A stretch of DNA of 5,559 nt from an uncultured Alistipes sp. (lineage in GTDB: Bacteria; Bacteroidota; Bacteroidia; Bacteroidales; Rikenellaceae), in assembly GCA_900770635.1 (NCBI GenBank), contig CAAGLB010000032.1, positions 1-5,559 of the forward strand. The letters run 5' to 3'. The notes beneath the pieces are model-generated. The model did no database searches. It saw only the letters and a program-made list of their open reading frames with translations, and was not told the origin of the DNA. A program made the position numbers and the translations under genes. Positions 5,046-5,559 of this stretch are shown one piece after another (positions within the stretch are counted from its first letter, which is position 1; every line of letters begins with the position of its first letter).

Positions 5046-5559
5046 ATGAAAGCAAGATTTTTAGCTTTGGCGGCGTTGCTCTTTGGTATGGCAGCCTGCC
5101 AGACAGAGCCTGAGTTCGACGTGAACATGGGCGATGGCACAACCACCATCAGCGTTGTGCTTCCTGAGGATGCTATCACCCGTGCTGGCGATACTGATAG
5201 CGCTTGGGGCGGTTTGCAGAACGAGCAGGACGAGGAGTTGGCTGTTACTCTTTACATCTTCGACGAGAACGGCAATCCATCAAAGGAGCCTCACACAACT
5301 ACTCTCGCTGAGGGTACTACTGTTGCAAACTTCCAGGTGCGCCTTGTTCCTGATCGTCACTACACATTCGTAGCATGGGCTGGTCAGAAGAGCGCTGAGA
5401 GTTTGTTTACACTTGGCACACCAGGTAAGGAGAACTGGACTATTACACTCAACGACTGGACTGCAATGAACGAGCAGCGTGACGCATTCACTGGCATCTA
5501 CAGTACTGCTGAGAAGGGTGAGAAGTTTACAAGCGCTTCAAACATCAACCTTACTCTTA
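5046..5559 (+). CDS. Fimbrillin-like (FimA-type) surface lipoprotein, 3' end cut by window
   Basis: 171 residues are visible and the frame is still open at the window edge. The N-terminus MKARFLALAALLFGMAAC is a lipoprotein signal peptide with lipobox MAAC and Cys18; acidic residues follow (QTEPEFD), compatible with surface export in Bacteroidota. TISVVL (34-39) and Arg46-Ala47 lie where, as I recall it, P. gingivalis FimA has the same TISVVL and its Arg46-Ala47 protease site. Then come a beta-rich VTLYIFDENGN (67-77) and VPDRHYTFVAWAG (101-113), typical of fimbrillin/DUF6562-type domains. The mature protein is probably a pilus subunit or related surface protein; whether it is a stalk, anchor or tip subunit needs the missing part. 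The ATG is preceded by T-rich sequence, not a Shine-Dalgarno. Codons 2-6 are AT-rich (AAA, AGA, TTA), after which AAG and GAG dominate, as in gdhA. Confidence 0.82.
   Translation, partial: MKARFLALAALLFGMAACQTEPEFDVNMGDGTTTISVVLPEDAITRAGDTDSAWGGLQNEQDEELAVTLYIFDENGNPSKEPHTTTLAEGTTVANFQVRLVPDRHYTFVAWAGQKSAESLFTLGTPGKENWTITLNDWTAMNEQRDAFTGIYSTAEKGEKFTSASNINLTL

Noticed and set aside
4961..5179. Minus-strand ORF of 72 codons over the fimbrillin start
   Set aside because: It is opposite the signal peptide and T-rich leader; the long Lys run comes from the T-tracts read in reverse.

Overview
The window looks like chromosomal DNA of a Bacteroidota bacterium, order Bacteroidales; genus and species cannot be fixed from the sequence alone. 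Four things point there. Two predicted lipoproteins belong to families known from this phylum (a DUF4837-like protein and a FimA-like fimbrillin). Four promoter candidates carry the Bacteroidota -7 element TAnnTTTG. Start codons are preceded by AT-rich leaders without Shine-Dalgarno sites. GdhA and EF-P resemble their Bacteroides counterparts.

Layout, left to right. (1) 1-1272 (+): glutamate dehydrogenase gdhA, whose first ~20-25 codons lie outside the window. (2) 1271-1673: non-coding, with a nested fold carrying the gdhA terminator, a further hairpin, a 20-bp-period repeat, a C-rich 9-10 bp tandem repeat that is G-quadruplex-capable on the minus strand, and the terminator of the next gene. 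(3) 1674-2660 (-): DUF4837-like lipoprotein. (4) 2661-2802: compact divergent promoter region. (5) 2803-3411 (+) and 3414-3962 (+): a CE4/NodB-type polysaccharide deacetylase and flavin prenyltransferase ubiX, two bases apart, apparently co-transcribed. (6) 3988-4017: a strong hairpin between convergent genes. (7) 4043-4615 (-): elongation factor P (efp). (8) 4616-5045: 430 bp of control DNA between divergent efp and fimbrillin genes, with two full promoters, three copies of TTCGCCT, a palindrome against one -33 box and a long hairpin in the leader. (9) 5046-5559 (+): 5' part of a fimbrillin-like lipoprotein, cut by the window end.

The genes do not form one pathway. gdhA (ammonia assimilation/glutamate catabolism) and efp (translation of polyproline stretches) are housekeeping genes; ubiX makes the prenylated flavin used by UbiD-type decarboxylases, but no ubiD is visible; the deacetylase and DUF4837 protein may act on the envelope; the fimbrillin probably starts a surface-appendage locus continuing to the right. 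I see no CRISPR array, transposase, tRNA or rRNA. The least ordinary parts are the non-coding ones: the branched fold after gdhA, the repeat block at 1492-1600, and the fimbrillin promoter and leader.
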